Part shown: one piece after another, positions 53,800 through 61,082 of the stretch
Numbering within the stretch: position 1 is the first letter of the stretch
How the letters are laid out: every line of letters begins with the position of its first letter
Assembly (NCBI GenBank): GCA_038229295.1
Contig: JBBROO010000008.1
Coordinates: 14,480 to 78,479 of the forward strand
Direction: 5' to 3'
DNA: 64,000 bases
Source of the DNA: JAJPGZ01 sp038229295
GTDB taxonomy: Bacteria > Verrucomicrobiota > Verrucomicrobiia > Chthoniobacterales > UBA10450
Made by a program: the position numbers and the translations under genes
Notes under the pieces: generated by a model
The model's database searches: none
The model's input: the letters and a program-made list of their open reading frames with translations, nothing else
What the model was told of the DNA's origin: nothing

Positions 53800-54453
53800 T
53801 TAGCTCAACGCACGAAAGAGACGGCGAAAGCCAACCAGAAGAAAAAGTCCGAACAACGCGATCGTTGGGCTGCTCGGCTCTGGGATAACCGCGGTTTCGC
53901 CACGAAAGTTTTTCGGGGTCGCGGTCGAGTTAATCGAAAAATGCGACGGATCTTCATCACCAACGAGACCATTGAGGGATTGCACGCCATTGGTCGGAAG
54001 GCTATCCAGATTAATCGACTCAAGCGGTGAGACGTTGAAATCGAGCACGCGGCCCGCGCCGGCCGTAAGGAATCCAGCCGGAATAATGTAATCCGGAACA
54101 ATTCCGTAAAGTGAAGTGAAGTTCGAAGTGGCGACGAGAAATGTTTGGTTCGCAGTGCTGGAGGCCGTGTTCGGATGGCCGGCCAAAGGCGAATTTAGCG
54201 CCAGATTATTTGGGAAGGTAAATGAACTCAGCGTGGTCGCGCCATTCATTTCCGTGAGCGTAAAACCGTTGAGGAATTGCTGGCCGGCGGACGCGGTAAA
54301 GAATTCGATGAACTGCACCGAGCCATCGCTGTTCGTATAAACTTCCTGGATGTCCCACAGATGCTGCGAGGCCGGCAATGTTGGCGCGAGCGCGAGAGCA
54401 ACGGCTAGAATTAATCGGCGCACGACCGGTAGCGTATTAAACCACTTCCGCAT
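53800..54453 (-). CDS. PEP-CTERM sorted extracellular protein
   Basis: 217 residues. Signal peptide (RRLILAVALALAPTLPASQH) and a C-terminal PEP-CTERM signal: VIPEPSSPTIALFGLFLLVG followed by a basic tail. The middle (LWDIQEVYTNSDGSVQFIEF, LTEMNGATTLSSFTFP) looks like a lamin-tail-type beta domain of exported proteins. PEP-CTERM proteins are processed by an exosortase, typically in bacteria making exopolysaccharide. No exosortase is in the window. Confidence 0.85.
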   Translation of the reverse strand: MRKWFNTLPVVRRLILAVALALAPTLPASQHLWDIQEVYTNSDGSVQFIEFFTASAGQQFLNGFTLTEMNGATTLSSFTFPNNLALNSPLAGHPNTASSTANQTFLVATSNFTSLYGIVPDYIIPAGFLTAGAGRVLDFNVSPLESINLDSLPTNGVQSLNGLVGDEDPSHFSINSTATPKNFRGETAVIPEPSSPTIALFGLFLLVGFRRLFRALS

Positions 54454-54520
54454 GTCGATCTTATTTCGGCCGACAGATTTCTAGTTTGCGACCGCAACAG
54501 CCCCCGTTAAATATCCTCGC

Positions 54521-55813
54521 GTGAAACCCGCGAGCAAAGCCGCCGTCACTTTCATTCTCGTCACCGTCACGCTCGACGTTCTGGCGATGGGATTAATCAT
54601 TCCCGTTTTGCCGAAATTGATTCTCAATTTTCTCGGCGGACAAATGACCGACGCCGCGAATTGGAATGGCTGGTTCGCTTTGGTTTTCGCACTGATGCAG
54701 TTTTTTTGTGCGCCGATTCTCGGAGTGATTTCGGACCGCTTTGGGCGACGCCCGGTGATTTTATTGTCGAATCTCGGCCTCGGCCTCGACTACGTCGTCA
54801 TGGCGCTCGCGCCGACCATCGGCTGGCTTTTTCTCGGTCGCATCATTTCTGGCATAACGACCTCGAGCATTCCGACGGCGATGGCTTACATCGCGGATGT
54901 CACGCCGCGCGAGAAACGGGCCGCGGCTTTCGGAATGATCGGAATGGCTTTTGGCGTTGGCTTCGCTTTTGGACCGGCCATCGGCGGATTGCTCGGTCAA
55001 TTCAGTCCGCGTCTCCCGTTCTGGATCGCGGCGGGGTTGAGCCTAACGAACTGGCTCTACGGCTATCTGTTCGTTCCGGAATCGCTGGCACTGGATCGGC
55101 GCAAAGAGATTGCGTTACGCCGCGCGAATCCCGTCGGCTCCCTCGTTCTGCTGCGATCGCATCCCGAGCTCTGGCGTCTCGCCGTCATTCAATTTCTCGC
55201 TTACACCGCGCACAATGTTTTCAGCGTTTGGGTGCTTTACGCAATTTATCGTTATGCCTGGGGCGAACTCACCACCGGATTTTCGCTCATGGTCGTCGGA
55301 ATCTGCGCCGCCATTATCTCCGGCGGCCTAACGGGTCTCATGGTCAAACGTTTCGGCGAAAAAACCACGCTCTACATCGGCCAACTCTTTGGCGCCGGCG
55401 GAATGTTCCTGGCGGGATTGGCCCGCACCAGCGCCGCCTTTTTCAGCGCCATTCCGATCATTTCGCTCTGGAATATTTCCATGCCCGCGGCGCAAAGCAT
55501 GATGACGCACCGCGTGAATGAACGCGAACAGGGCGAGCTGCAAGGCGCGCTGCAAAGCATGCGCTCCATCACTTTTATCATCGGCCCGATCATGTTCTCG
55601 CGCGTGTTTAGTTACTTCATCGATCCGAAACATGGAATGCATTTGCCCGGCGCGCCCTATTTCCTCGCCGCAGCGCTGCTTTTAACCGCCATGCTAATGT
55701 CGACCCGCATCCGGGAACAATCCGCTTCCGAAAGATCGACATCGACGCCGCCAGAGACGCCGGCAATCACTCCTCCGGATGGAATCGGATCTCCGGTCTC
55801 GTCGGAGTTGTAG
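54521..55813 (+). CDS. MFS exporter, TetA-like
   Basis: 430 residues, about 12 membrane helices, starting at a GTG (54521). LDVLAMGLIIPVLPKLI in helix 1, GVISDRFGRRPVILLSNLGL in the loop 2-3 (motif A) and GMIGMAFGVGFAFGPAIGGL in helix 5 (motif C, typical of exporters) place it with the tetracycline/H+ antiporter branch. The substrate cannot be read from sequence; such proteins also export other drugs. C-terminus is Pro/Ser-rich with decamer at 55732 (ERSTST). Confidence 0.9.
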   Translation: MKPASKAAVTFILVTVTLDVLAMGLIIPVLPKLILNFLGGQMTDAANWNGWFALVFALMQFFCAPILGVISDRFGRRPVILLSNLGLGLDYVVMALAPTIGWLFLGRIISGITTSSIPTAMAYIADVTPREKRAAAFGMIGMAFGVGFAFGPAIGGLLGQFSPRLPFWIAAGLSLTNWLYGYLFVPESLALDRRKEIALRRANPVGSLVLLRSHPELWRLAVIQFLAYTAHNVFSVWVLYAIYRYAWGELTTGFSLMVVGICAAIISGGLTGLMVKRFGEKTTLYIGQLFGAGGMFLAGLARTSAAFFSAIPIISLWNISMPAAQSMMTHRVNEREQGELQGALQSMRSITFIIGPIMFSRVFSYFIDPKHGMHLPGAPYFLAAALLLTAMLMSTRIREQSASERSTSTPPETPAITPPDGIGSPVSSEL

Positions 55814-55833
55814 AGGCGTTTGTGTCAACGCCT
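55814..55833 (+). terminator. Short hairpin after the MFS gene
   Basis: AGGCGTT (55814-55820) and AACGCCT (55827-55833) form a perfect 7-base stem with loop TGTGTC immediately after the MFS stop codon. No T-tract follows, so termination is uncertain. Confidence 0.45.
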
Positions 55834-55874
55834 AACTAATCGATTCCGCCTCACAAGATCGACATCTACACATT

Positions 55875-55966
55875 TGAAGCTCGAAACCCGAAGCTTGGAG
55901 CTCGAAACAATACTTTTTTCTTTGAACATTGTTTCAGATTTCGACATTCGTTATTCGAGTTTAATC
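55875..55966. repeat. Empty CTCGAAAC-family inverted-repeat element
   Basis: Left arm (about 55875-55912) contains GAAGCTCGAAACCCGAAGC and GCTCGAAACAATAC; right arm (about 55924-55966) read on the other strand gives TAAACTCGAATAACG and GAAATCTGAAACAATG. Imperfect inverted repeats around a T-rich centre, in the gap before glpX. The same arm type flanks the four-helix-bundle gene at 57044-57514. Confidence 0.75.
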
Positions 55967-55975
55967 TCCTAGTCC

Positions 55976-57043
55976 ATGCCGCGCCTGCCGAAATTAAATT
56001 ATCCAGACATCGAACGCATCATCGAGTTCGACTTCGTGCGCGCGACCGAAGCCGCGGCGCTCAATTCGTTACGCTGGCTCGGCCGCGGTGAAAAAGAAAA
56101 AGCCGATTGGGCCGCGTGCGATGCCATGCGCGGCATGTTCGATCTCATGAACATCTGCGGCGAAGTCGTCATCGGCGAAGGCATCAAAGACGACGCGCCC
56201 GGAATTTTCAAAGGCGAACAACTCGGCACCTGGTTGCCCGGTTCGCCGCCGTTCCATATCGCGATCGATCCGATCGATGGCACGACCAACATTTCCAAGG
56301 GCGCGCCGAACTCGATCAGTTGCATCGCGGCGGCGAGTCCGGAAGAAGGAGTGAAAGTCGCGCTGCGCGATGTGCCGTCGTTTTACATGTCGAAACTCGC
56401 TTACGGCCCGCGCGTGATTCAATACATGCAGAAGCGCGGTGATTCGCTCAAGATCGACAATCCAATTCCAGAGACGCTGGCCATTGTCGCGCGCGCATTG
56501 GAAAAACGAGTGCAGGATGTGGTCGTGATGTTGCTCGACCGCCCACGTCACAAAGAAATCGTCGCCGAGATTCGTGAGTGCGGCGCGTCGTTGCGCATGA
56601 TCGGCGACGGCGATATCGCCGCAGCCATGGCGCCGGCGTTGCCAGATAGCGATGTCGATCTTTACATGGGCATCGGCGGTTCGCCCGAAGCGGTGCTGGC
56701 GGCAGCGGGAATCAAATGTCTGGGCGGCGACATGCAATGCAAGATGTGGCCGCGCGATGAAAAGGAACGCCAGCAATTGATCGCTGATGGCTGCGAAAAT
56801 GACATCGATCGCATTTTTTCCGCCGACGATCTAGCCAACGGCAAGAACATCATCTTTTGCGCGACCGGCATCAGCGACAGCGCGCTTTTGCGCGGGATCA
56901 AAACGAAAGGCGCGGCGACCGCGGTGACGTATTCAATATTGATGCGAGCGAAGAGCCGAACGGTGCGATTCATTCGCGCGACGCATAATTTGCAGACGAA
57001 AACGATTCGTTTGCGCTCGGACAAGAGAGAACATCTGATTTAG
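55976..57043 (+). CDS. glpX: Fructose-1,6-bisphosphatase, class II
   Basis: 355 residues. VVIGEGIKDDAPGIFKGEQL and IAIDPIDGTTNISKGAPNSI are the lithium-sensitive-phosphatase metal motifs of GlpX; GGSPEAVLAAAGIKCLGGDM and FCATGISDSALLRG follow. It dephosphorylates fructose-1,6-bisphosphate in gluconeogenesis. The gene sits between an empty and a loaded copy of the CTCGAAAC repeat. Decamers at 56450 (KIDNP) and 56653 (DVDLY). Confidence 0.94.
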   Translation: MPRLPKLNYPDIERIIEFDFVRATEAAALNSLRWLGRGEKEKADWAACDAMRGMFDLMNICGEVVIGEGIKDDAPGIFKGEQLGTWLPGSPPFHIAIDPIDGTTNISKGAPNSISCIAAASPEEGVKVALRDVPSFYMSKLAYGPRVIQYMQKRGDSLKIDNPIPETLAIVARALEKRVQDVVVMLLDRPRHKEIVAEIRECGASLRMIGDGDIAAAMAPALPDSDVDLYMGIGGSPEAVLAAAGIKCLGGDMQCKMWPRDEKERQQLIADGCENDIDRIFSADDLANGKNIIFCATGISDSALLRGIKTKGAATAVTYSILMRAKSRTVRFIRATHNLQTKTIRLRSDKREHLI

Positions 57044-57514
57044 AAAATTCGAATATCGAAGCGCGAAATTCGAAACAATGATCGAATGAGCGAAGAAGAA
57101 AGTCCGAAACGATTCGACCTCGAAGATCGCACGTTCGCGTTCGCGAAGGGCACGAGAGAGTTCGTCAAGAAGTTGGCAAAAACTGCCGGCAATATCGAAG
57201 ACACGCGTCAGCTAATTCGATCTTCTGGGTCGGTCGGCGCGAACTACATCGAAGCCAATGAGGCGTTCAGCAAAAAGGACTTTGTGCTGCGGGTGAAAAT
57301 TTGCCGGAAAGAAGCAAAAGAATCTCGCTACTGGCTTCGGCTAGTTGAGCCTCACGATGAAGTGACCACCAAGGAACGGGACCTGTTAATCCAGGAAGCG
57401 CAGGAGTTAATGAACATCTTTGGTTCCATCGTCCGCAAAAGCGAATGATCGATTTTGTATTTTGGTTCTTCGAACCTTGTTTCGGAATTTCGCGCTTCGG
57501 ATTTCGAGTTTAAA
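57044..57514. mobile_element. CTCGAAAC inverted-repeat cassette carrying a four-helix-bundle gene
   Basis: Left arm 57044-57080 (…TCGAATATCGAAGCGCGAAA and TTCGAAACAATG) directly follows the glpX stop. The right arm, about 57475-57514, reads on the other strand TTTAAACTCGAAATCCG, AAGCGCGAAATTCCG, AAACAAGG. The arms share AAGCGCGAAATTC and are inverted about one gene. No transposase is present. An empty relative is at 55875-55966. Confidence 0.8.
57086..57448 (+). CDS. Four-helix-bundle protein (S23/IVS-encoded family)
   Basis: 120 residues, all helical: FAFAKGTREFVKKLAKTAGN, EDTRQLIRSSGSVGANYIEA and KDFVLRVKICRKEAKESRYW with RLVEP. This matches the family first seen in intervening sequences of 23S rRNA and related to the accessory Avd protein of diversity-generating retroelements; free-standing copies like this one have unknown function. 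No reverse transcriptase or variable protein lies nearby. Confidence 0.88.
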   Translation: MSEEESPKRFDLEDRTFAFAKGTREFVKKLAKTAGNIEDTRQLIRSSGSVGANYIEANEAFSKKDFVLRVKICRKEAKESRYWLRLVEPHDEVTTKERDLLIQEAQELMNIFGSIVRKSE

Positions 57515-57573
57515 GTGTGGCTCGACAGAGCCGCAGTTCTTCATGCAAGATCGACATCGAACCTTCGCCACTT

Positions 57574-57972
57574 ATGAGACAAATACCGAAAACTGACTTG
57601 TCGCCGGACAACGGCTGCATCATCGACACGAAATGGAAGCTCGGTGCGCTGGGCTACCACGCTTCCGCCGCCGGCAAAGAGCAGGCCGCGCCTTCCACCG
57701 ACGCCATTCGCCTGCCCGAGCTGGTCATTTACGATCACGCCTGTTTCGGCGGCGCCTATGCGCGCACAAATCTGAGTTTTAATTTCGTCGGTGATTTTTG
57801 GAACGATCGCATCAGCTCCATCATCATCGTCAGCGGCGTGTGGCGATTTTTCCGCGACGAATATTACAAGGGCCCATCGTGGGACCTCGGACCGGGTTAC
57901 TACGAAAGTTTCTTCACCGAAAAAGGTCCGGACGACGTGGTCAGTTCCTTTCAAGCAATTGCGCTGACTTGA
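57574..57972 (+). CDS. Beta/gamma-crystallin domain protein
   Basis: 132 residues from ATG 57574; the frame opens at 57517 across a decamer copy (57547), which argues for the later start. Crystallin Greek keys: LVIYDHACFGGAYARTNLSF with NDRISSIIIVSGVWRFFRDE and YKGPSWDLGPGYYESFF with DDVVSSFQAI. The NDRISS and DDVVSS loops fit the calcium-binding D/N-D-x-x-S-S motif of microbial betagamma-crystallins. No signal peptide. Role unknown, perhaps structural or calcium-linked stress protection. Confidence 0.78.
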   Translation: MRQIPKTDLSPDNGCIIDTKWKLGALGYHASAAGKEQAAPSTDAIRLPELVIYDHACFGGAYARTNLSFNFVGDFWNDRISSIIIVSGVWRFFRDEYYKGPSWDLGPGYYESFFTEKGPDDVVSSFQAIALT

Positions 57973-57979
57973 GTCGCGG

Positions 57980-58004
57980 ATTAGACCGGAAAATTCGGTC
58001 TAAT
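57980..58004 (+). terminator. Perfect hairpin at the left edge of the cassette array
   Basis: ATTAGACCG (57980-57988) and CGGTCTAAT (57996-58004) pair perfectly around GAAAATT, eight bases after the crystallin gene stop. There is no clear T-tract. It borders the cassette array and shares the TTAGACC word with the boundary site at 58009. Confidence 0.5.
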
Positions 58005-58022
58005 TCTCGTTAGACCTGCATT

Positions 58023-58742
58023 ATGACCGCTAGTCAGTTTATCAGAGCCTTATTCGAGGGCAGCCTACGATCGCAAGGCGGTCCAGGAGCGCGACCGACA
58101 GGCCAGAATCCCATTGAACCGGTGCAAGTGACCGCTGCTTCTGGCACTCCATGGTATCGACAACTTTGGTTCCACCTGATTCTACTCTTGATCTTCCCGT
58201 ACGTGCAGGTTCCTTTGATGTGGTTCCAAAAGGCGTTGTCAAAACGCTTGCGAGTTGTTTTGACCGGCGTTGGCGTACTCCTGACCGTGTTCTATCTTTC
58301 GTCTCAATCCGCCAACGCACCTAATTCGTCGTCTCTTTCCGCAGGCTCAGCCGAACCTGCAGGTGACGGCGTCCGAGTTACCGGACCAACCGGTATGACA
58401 GCCGACACATCCGACTCTACGGGGGAAAAACTCAAGGGGTTGACCGTCGAACAAGCACGAGAATACGGACGACTTTCGTCGCACGCCTTGTCCAAGCTCG
58501 GGCGGCGGAATTCGTTAAATTCGCTCGATTCGCTAAACGAGCTTAAACGAATGAAGGGTGAGCGCGAGCTGACGAAAGACGACATCGAACGGATGAACTT
58601 TGCCATGCCAATGGTACCGGAAAGCCGATCCATCATTTCAGAGGAAGGAGCAAAAGCCGGTGTTTCAGTGGACGTGCGAAACGCATTCTTCGATGGCTGG
58701 GATACCGGAGTTTCGGAAGTCCGGCGCGGAGTACCGCCATGA
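58023..58742 (+). CDS. Cassette gene: membrane protein of unknown function
   Basis: 239 residues. It starts eight bases after the boundary core, as in integron cassettes. Two hydrophobic segments (WFHLILLLIFPYVQVPLMWF and RVVLTGVGVLLTVFYLSSQ) are followed by a Ser/Gly-rich stretch and a charged helical C-terminus (LTVEQAREYGRLSSHALSKL, ELTKDDIERMNFAMPMVPES). No family recognised. It overlaps the next gene as ATGA, so the two are probably translated together and may act as a pair. Confidence 0.7.
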   Translation: MTASQFIRALFEGSLRSQGGPGARPTGQNPIEPVQVTAASGTPWYRQLWFHLILLLIFPYVQVPLMWFQKALSKRLRVVLTGVGVLLTVFYLSSQSANAPNSSSLSAGSAEPAGDGVRVTGPTGMTADTSDSTGEKLKGLTVEQAREYGRLSSHALSKLGRRNSLNSLDSLNELKRMKGERELTKDDIERMNFAMPMVPESRSIISEEGAKAGVSVDVRNAFFDGWDTGVSEVRRGVPP

Positions 58743-59116
58743 CGAAACCTTTTCACATCAAAGGGCCTTTGACCTCACGCGTTGGACAGGAAGTATCCTT
58801 TAAAGCGCCGGACGACGTCGCCAGAGCCGGCGGAGCTGGAAGATCTGGTATCGTAGAGAAGGAAGTTTGGGCTGACCCGTCAATCAACAGCCAGCCAGTA
58901 CGCGCTCCGGTGAGCGCTGCGGACTGCGGGGACTACTCGTTTTGTTCACAGCTCATACTTTGGACTGACGGCACACGCTCGATCCGGCTTGGCTACTACC
59001 GGCGACGCGCGGGTGAAGACGAGTGGCATTGGGGCTCCCAAACAACCGTCGAGGGCGAGCCTGTGGAAATCAGAGCCCTTCTCGAGAAGACGTTGAGCCA
59101 GGCCGACTGGTTCTGA
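58739..59116 (+). CDS. Cassette gene: small protein of unknown function
   Basis: 125 residues. No signal or membrane segment. A middle region with two cysteines (AADCGDYSFCSQLILWTDGT) is followed by IRLGYYRRRAGEDEWHWGSQ and a helical end (EIRALLEKTLSQADWF). Coupled by a 4-base overlap to the membrane protein gene and followed after 12 bases by an attC site. No family recognised. Confidence 0.65.
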   Translation: MTKPFHIKGPLTSRVGQEVSFKAPDDVARAGGAGRSGIVEKEVWADPSINSQPVRAPVSAADCGDYSFCSQLILWTDGTRSIRLGYYRRRAGEDEWHWGSQTTVEGEPVEIRALLEKTLSQADWF

Positions 59117-59128
59117 TACCCACAAGAG

Positions 59129-59252
59129 GCCTAACCAGGCGATGCAGCTAACCGCTGGCCGCTCCGAGTTCCCGCTTTGGCGTGACTTGCACATCCTCAT
59201 TGCAATCAAAGCTCGCGCTCGCCAGCGGTAGCTGATCTTTTTCTCGTTAGGT
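59129..59252 (+). other. attC recombination site 1
   Basis: Outer core boxes GCCTAAC (59129-59135, RYYYAAC) and GTTAGGT (59246-59252, GTTRRRY). Between them GATGCAGCTAACCGCTGGC (59141-59159) pairs with GCCAGCGGTAGCTGATC (59221-59237) except for two extra bases on one strand, the extrahelical bases that attC needs for folded single-strand recombination. Length 124 bases. Confidence 0.9.
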
Positions 59253-59254
59253 CT

Positions 59255-59716
59255 ATGCGTATTGCGTTTGCCTTTCTGTTGGTCGGCGTCGCAGTTTTTG
59301 CTGCCCAATCCAACCCGAGCGCTTTCACAGACGAAGCAAAGGCACATCACTGGCGGATGTTGGACACACACCCACGAGCTCGCGCCTACGCATCATGGTC
59401 CACTCTTCCGGCGACACCGGCCGAGTTCCGAAAGATGCAGCAGCAATACCGGCCGCAAGATTTCGATATGTGGGCGAAAAGGCTTCGTCATCTCCGGCCA
59501 GGAATGACGGAGAAGCAGGTGATGCAGGTGGTCCGCCCAAAGAGGTGCGTTCAAATCCTCATGGGCGGGGGTTTGTGTGATCAGATCATCCTGGATGATG
59601 CCTATTTCGCCGACGTCCTTGTCGACGAGCGAACGCGACGGATGATCTCGGTCACTACGCCTCTCGCGATTACCTATGAGATTAAAAAATCTGACAAGAA
59701 GCCGACAAAGACCTAA
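59255..59716 (+). CDS. Cassette gene: secreted protein of unknown function
   Basis: 153 residues; ATG three bases after the attC core leaves no room for a ribosome-binding site of its own. Signal peptide MRIAFAFLLVGVAVFAAQSN. A later stretch, RHLRPGMTEKQVMQVVRPKR, resembles the x-G-M-x-xx-x-V element of SmpA/OmlA-like periplasmic domains. The TAA stop is part of the next attC core box. Function unknown. Confidence 0.7.
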   Translation: MRIAFAFLLVGVAVFAAQSNPSAFTDEAKAHHWRMLDTHPRARAYASWSTLPATPAEFRKMQQQYRPQDFDMWAKRLRHLRPGMTEKQVMQVVRPKRCVQILMGGGLCDQIILDDAYFADVLVDERTRRMISVTTPLAITYEIKKSDKKPTKT

Positions 59717-59806
59717 CCAATCGATGAAGCCAACGGCCCCATTGCGAAGCAACTTCAGTATGTTTGCCACAACACCCTGCCGTGGCTTACCTCTTTCTCG
59801 TTAGGC
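59711..59806 (+). other. attC recombination site 2
   Basis: Core boxes ACCTAAC (59711-59717) and GTTAGGC (59800-59806). GATGAAGCCAACGGC (59723-59737) pairs with GCCGTGGCTTACCTC (59779-59793) with one bulged A (AAGCCAACGGC against AAGCCACGGC). Length 96 bases. Confidence 0.88.
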
Positions 59807-59845
59807 CTATGCGCCCGCGGCAGAATCGTATAGTTTGTTTCCCTG

Positions 59846-61045
59846 ATGGCGGACGAAGAATCTGAAGAGAGTTCGGCGGAACCTCGCCGACGCGAAGAGG
59901 AATCGCGGCGAATGCGGATCACTCCGGAGCAGCGACGTTTTTTAGGACCGGCGCGCACGCGGCAGGATTGGGTCGGGAGGGAGGACAAAGCGAAAGAGAT
60001 TCCGGCGCGAGAAGAGCGCACGTCTCCGCCGCCGGCGCGTGAACCGGTCAGTCCGAGCGGAGTCAGTGTTCCGCCACCGGAAGATCGACATGCAGATGTG
60101 GACGAAGCGCAGGAACGCCGGCCGGCCCGCGCAGCCGGACAATCTTCGAAATTTTCGCGCGCGCTCGAAGTCCAAAATGCCGCGCTCATCCTCGGCGGTC
60201 TGTTTCTTCTCGCGATTACGTTCATGCTCGGGAAAAAATTCGAGTATTGGAAATACCTCATCTCGATGCGGAATGCGCCGAAACTTTCGGCCGCGGAAGC
60301 GAACCGTTTCCCAAACATGTCCGCGCAAGAATTGGTCGAGCGCGCGATCGTGGAAGAGCGGATGGGAAATTGGAAAGAAGCGGCCGACCGTTTCATCGCC
60401 GCGAAATATAAAAACCTGCTTTATCCCGGCCTTTTGTATCGCGCCGGGAAACTTTTTTACGATCACAACAACTTCGACAGCGCCGACACTTTGTTCGAGC
60501 GCGCCGTCGCTTTCGGCGAGAATGTCGATCTTGCAAATTATTATCGCGGCATGATCGCGACCGGCCGGCGCGATTATGCGGCCGCGCAACGTTTTTACGA
60601 AGCCGCCACCGTCGTGGCCCCGTTCAACGCCGATTATTTTTATTCCTGGGCTGAAGCGTTGCGGCGCGATCGTCGGCCGAAGGAAGCGATCGCGCGTTAC
60701 GAGCAAGCGGCACTGCGGGCGGGCGAATCGGAAGCGAATGTGTGCCGATTTAAAATGCGCCTAACGCAGATCGAAGCGGGCGACATTTCGGAAACGAGCA
60801 TGGAATTGGAGAACAAAAAAAGCGCGGGGCCGTTGCCGGTCGATTGGTTGATGATCGCGGCCGCGCTGCAGATTCATGCCGGGCGCATCGATGAAGCGGT
60901 CAAGCTCGTGCAACAGGCGCGGCTGTCGGACCAATCGCTTCTGCACGGACATTTCGCCGCTTGCGTGGGCGATAAGTTTTTCAGCGACGCGTCCAATAAT
61001 TATCCGGAGATCGCCGAAGCCTGTCGCCTGCAAGCGTCGCCCTAA
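59846..61045 (+). CDS. TPR-containing membrane-anchored protein
   Basis: 399 residues. A long charged, probably disordered N-terminus (residues 1-105), one membrane helix (AALILGGLFLLAITFMLG) and a C-terminal set of about five TPR-like repeats (NWKEAADRFIAAKYKNLLYP, DSADTLFERAVAFGENVDLA, DYAAAQRFYEAATVVAPFNA). TPRs mediate protein-protein contacts; partner unknown. It lies right after the cassette array and restarts the decamer-bearing DNA (60081, 60523). Confidence 0.8.
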   Translation: MADEESEESSAEPRRREEESRRMRITPEQRRFLGPARTRQDWVGREDKAKEIPAREERTSPPPAREPVSPSGVSVPPPEDRHADVDEAQERRPARAAGQSSKFSRALEVQNAALILGGLFLLAITFMLGKKFEYWKYLISMRNAPKLSAAEANRFPNMSAQELVERAIVEERMGNWKEAADRFIAAKYKNLLYPGLLYRAGKLFYDHNNFDSADTLFERAVAFGENVDLANYYRGMIATGRRDYAAAQRFYEAATVVAPFNADYFYSWAEALRRDRRPKEAIARYEQAALRAGESEANVCRFKMRLTQIEAGDISETSMELENKKSAGPLPVDWLMIAAALQIHAGRIDEAVKLVQQARLSDQSLLHGHFAACVGDKFFSDASNNYPEIAEACRLQASP

Positions 61046-61082
61046 CGAGCGGCAAGATCGACATCTCCATCCGGCCGAGTCC

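Larger units (their letters stand above)
58009..59806 (+). mobile_element. Integron cassette array without integrase (CALIN), two attC sites
   Basis: The array runs from a boundary core GTTAGAC (58009-58015) through two cassettes to the core GTTAGGC (59800-59806). All three cores are preceded by TTCTC. Cassette 1 has two overlapping genes and attC 59129-59252; cassette 2 has one gene and attC 59711-59806. The block contains no decamer copy (none from 57557 to 60080), and codon choice looks less GC-biased than neighbours. No intI is in the window. Confidence 0.85.

Noticed and set aside
57086..57448. Diversity-generating retroelement around the four-helix-bundle protein
   Set aside because: No reverse transcriptase, template repeat or variable target gene is nearby; the gene stands alone in its repeat cassette.
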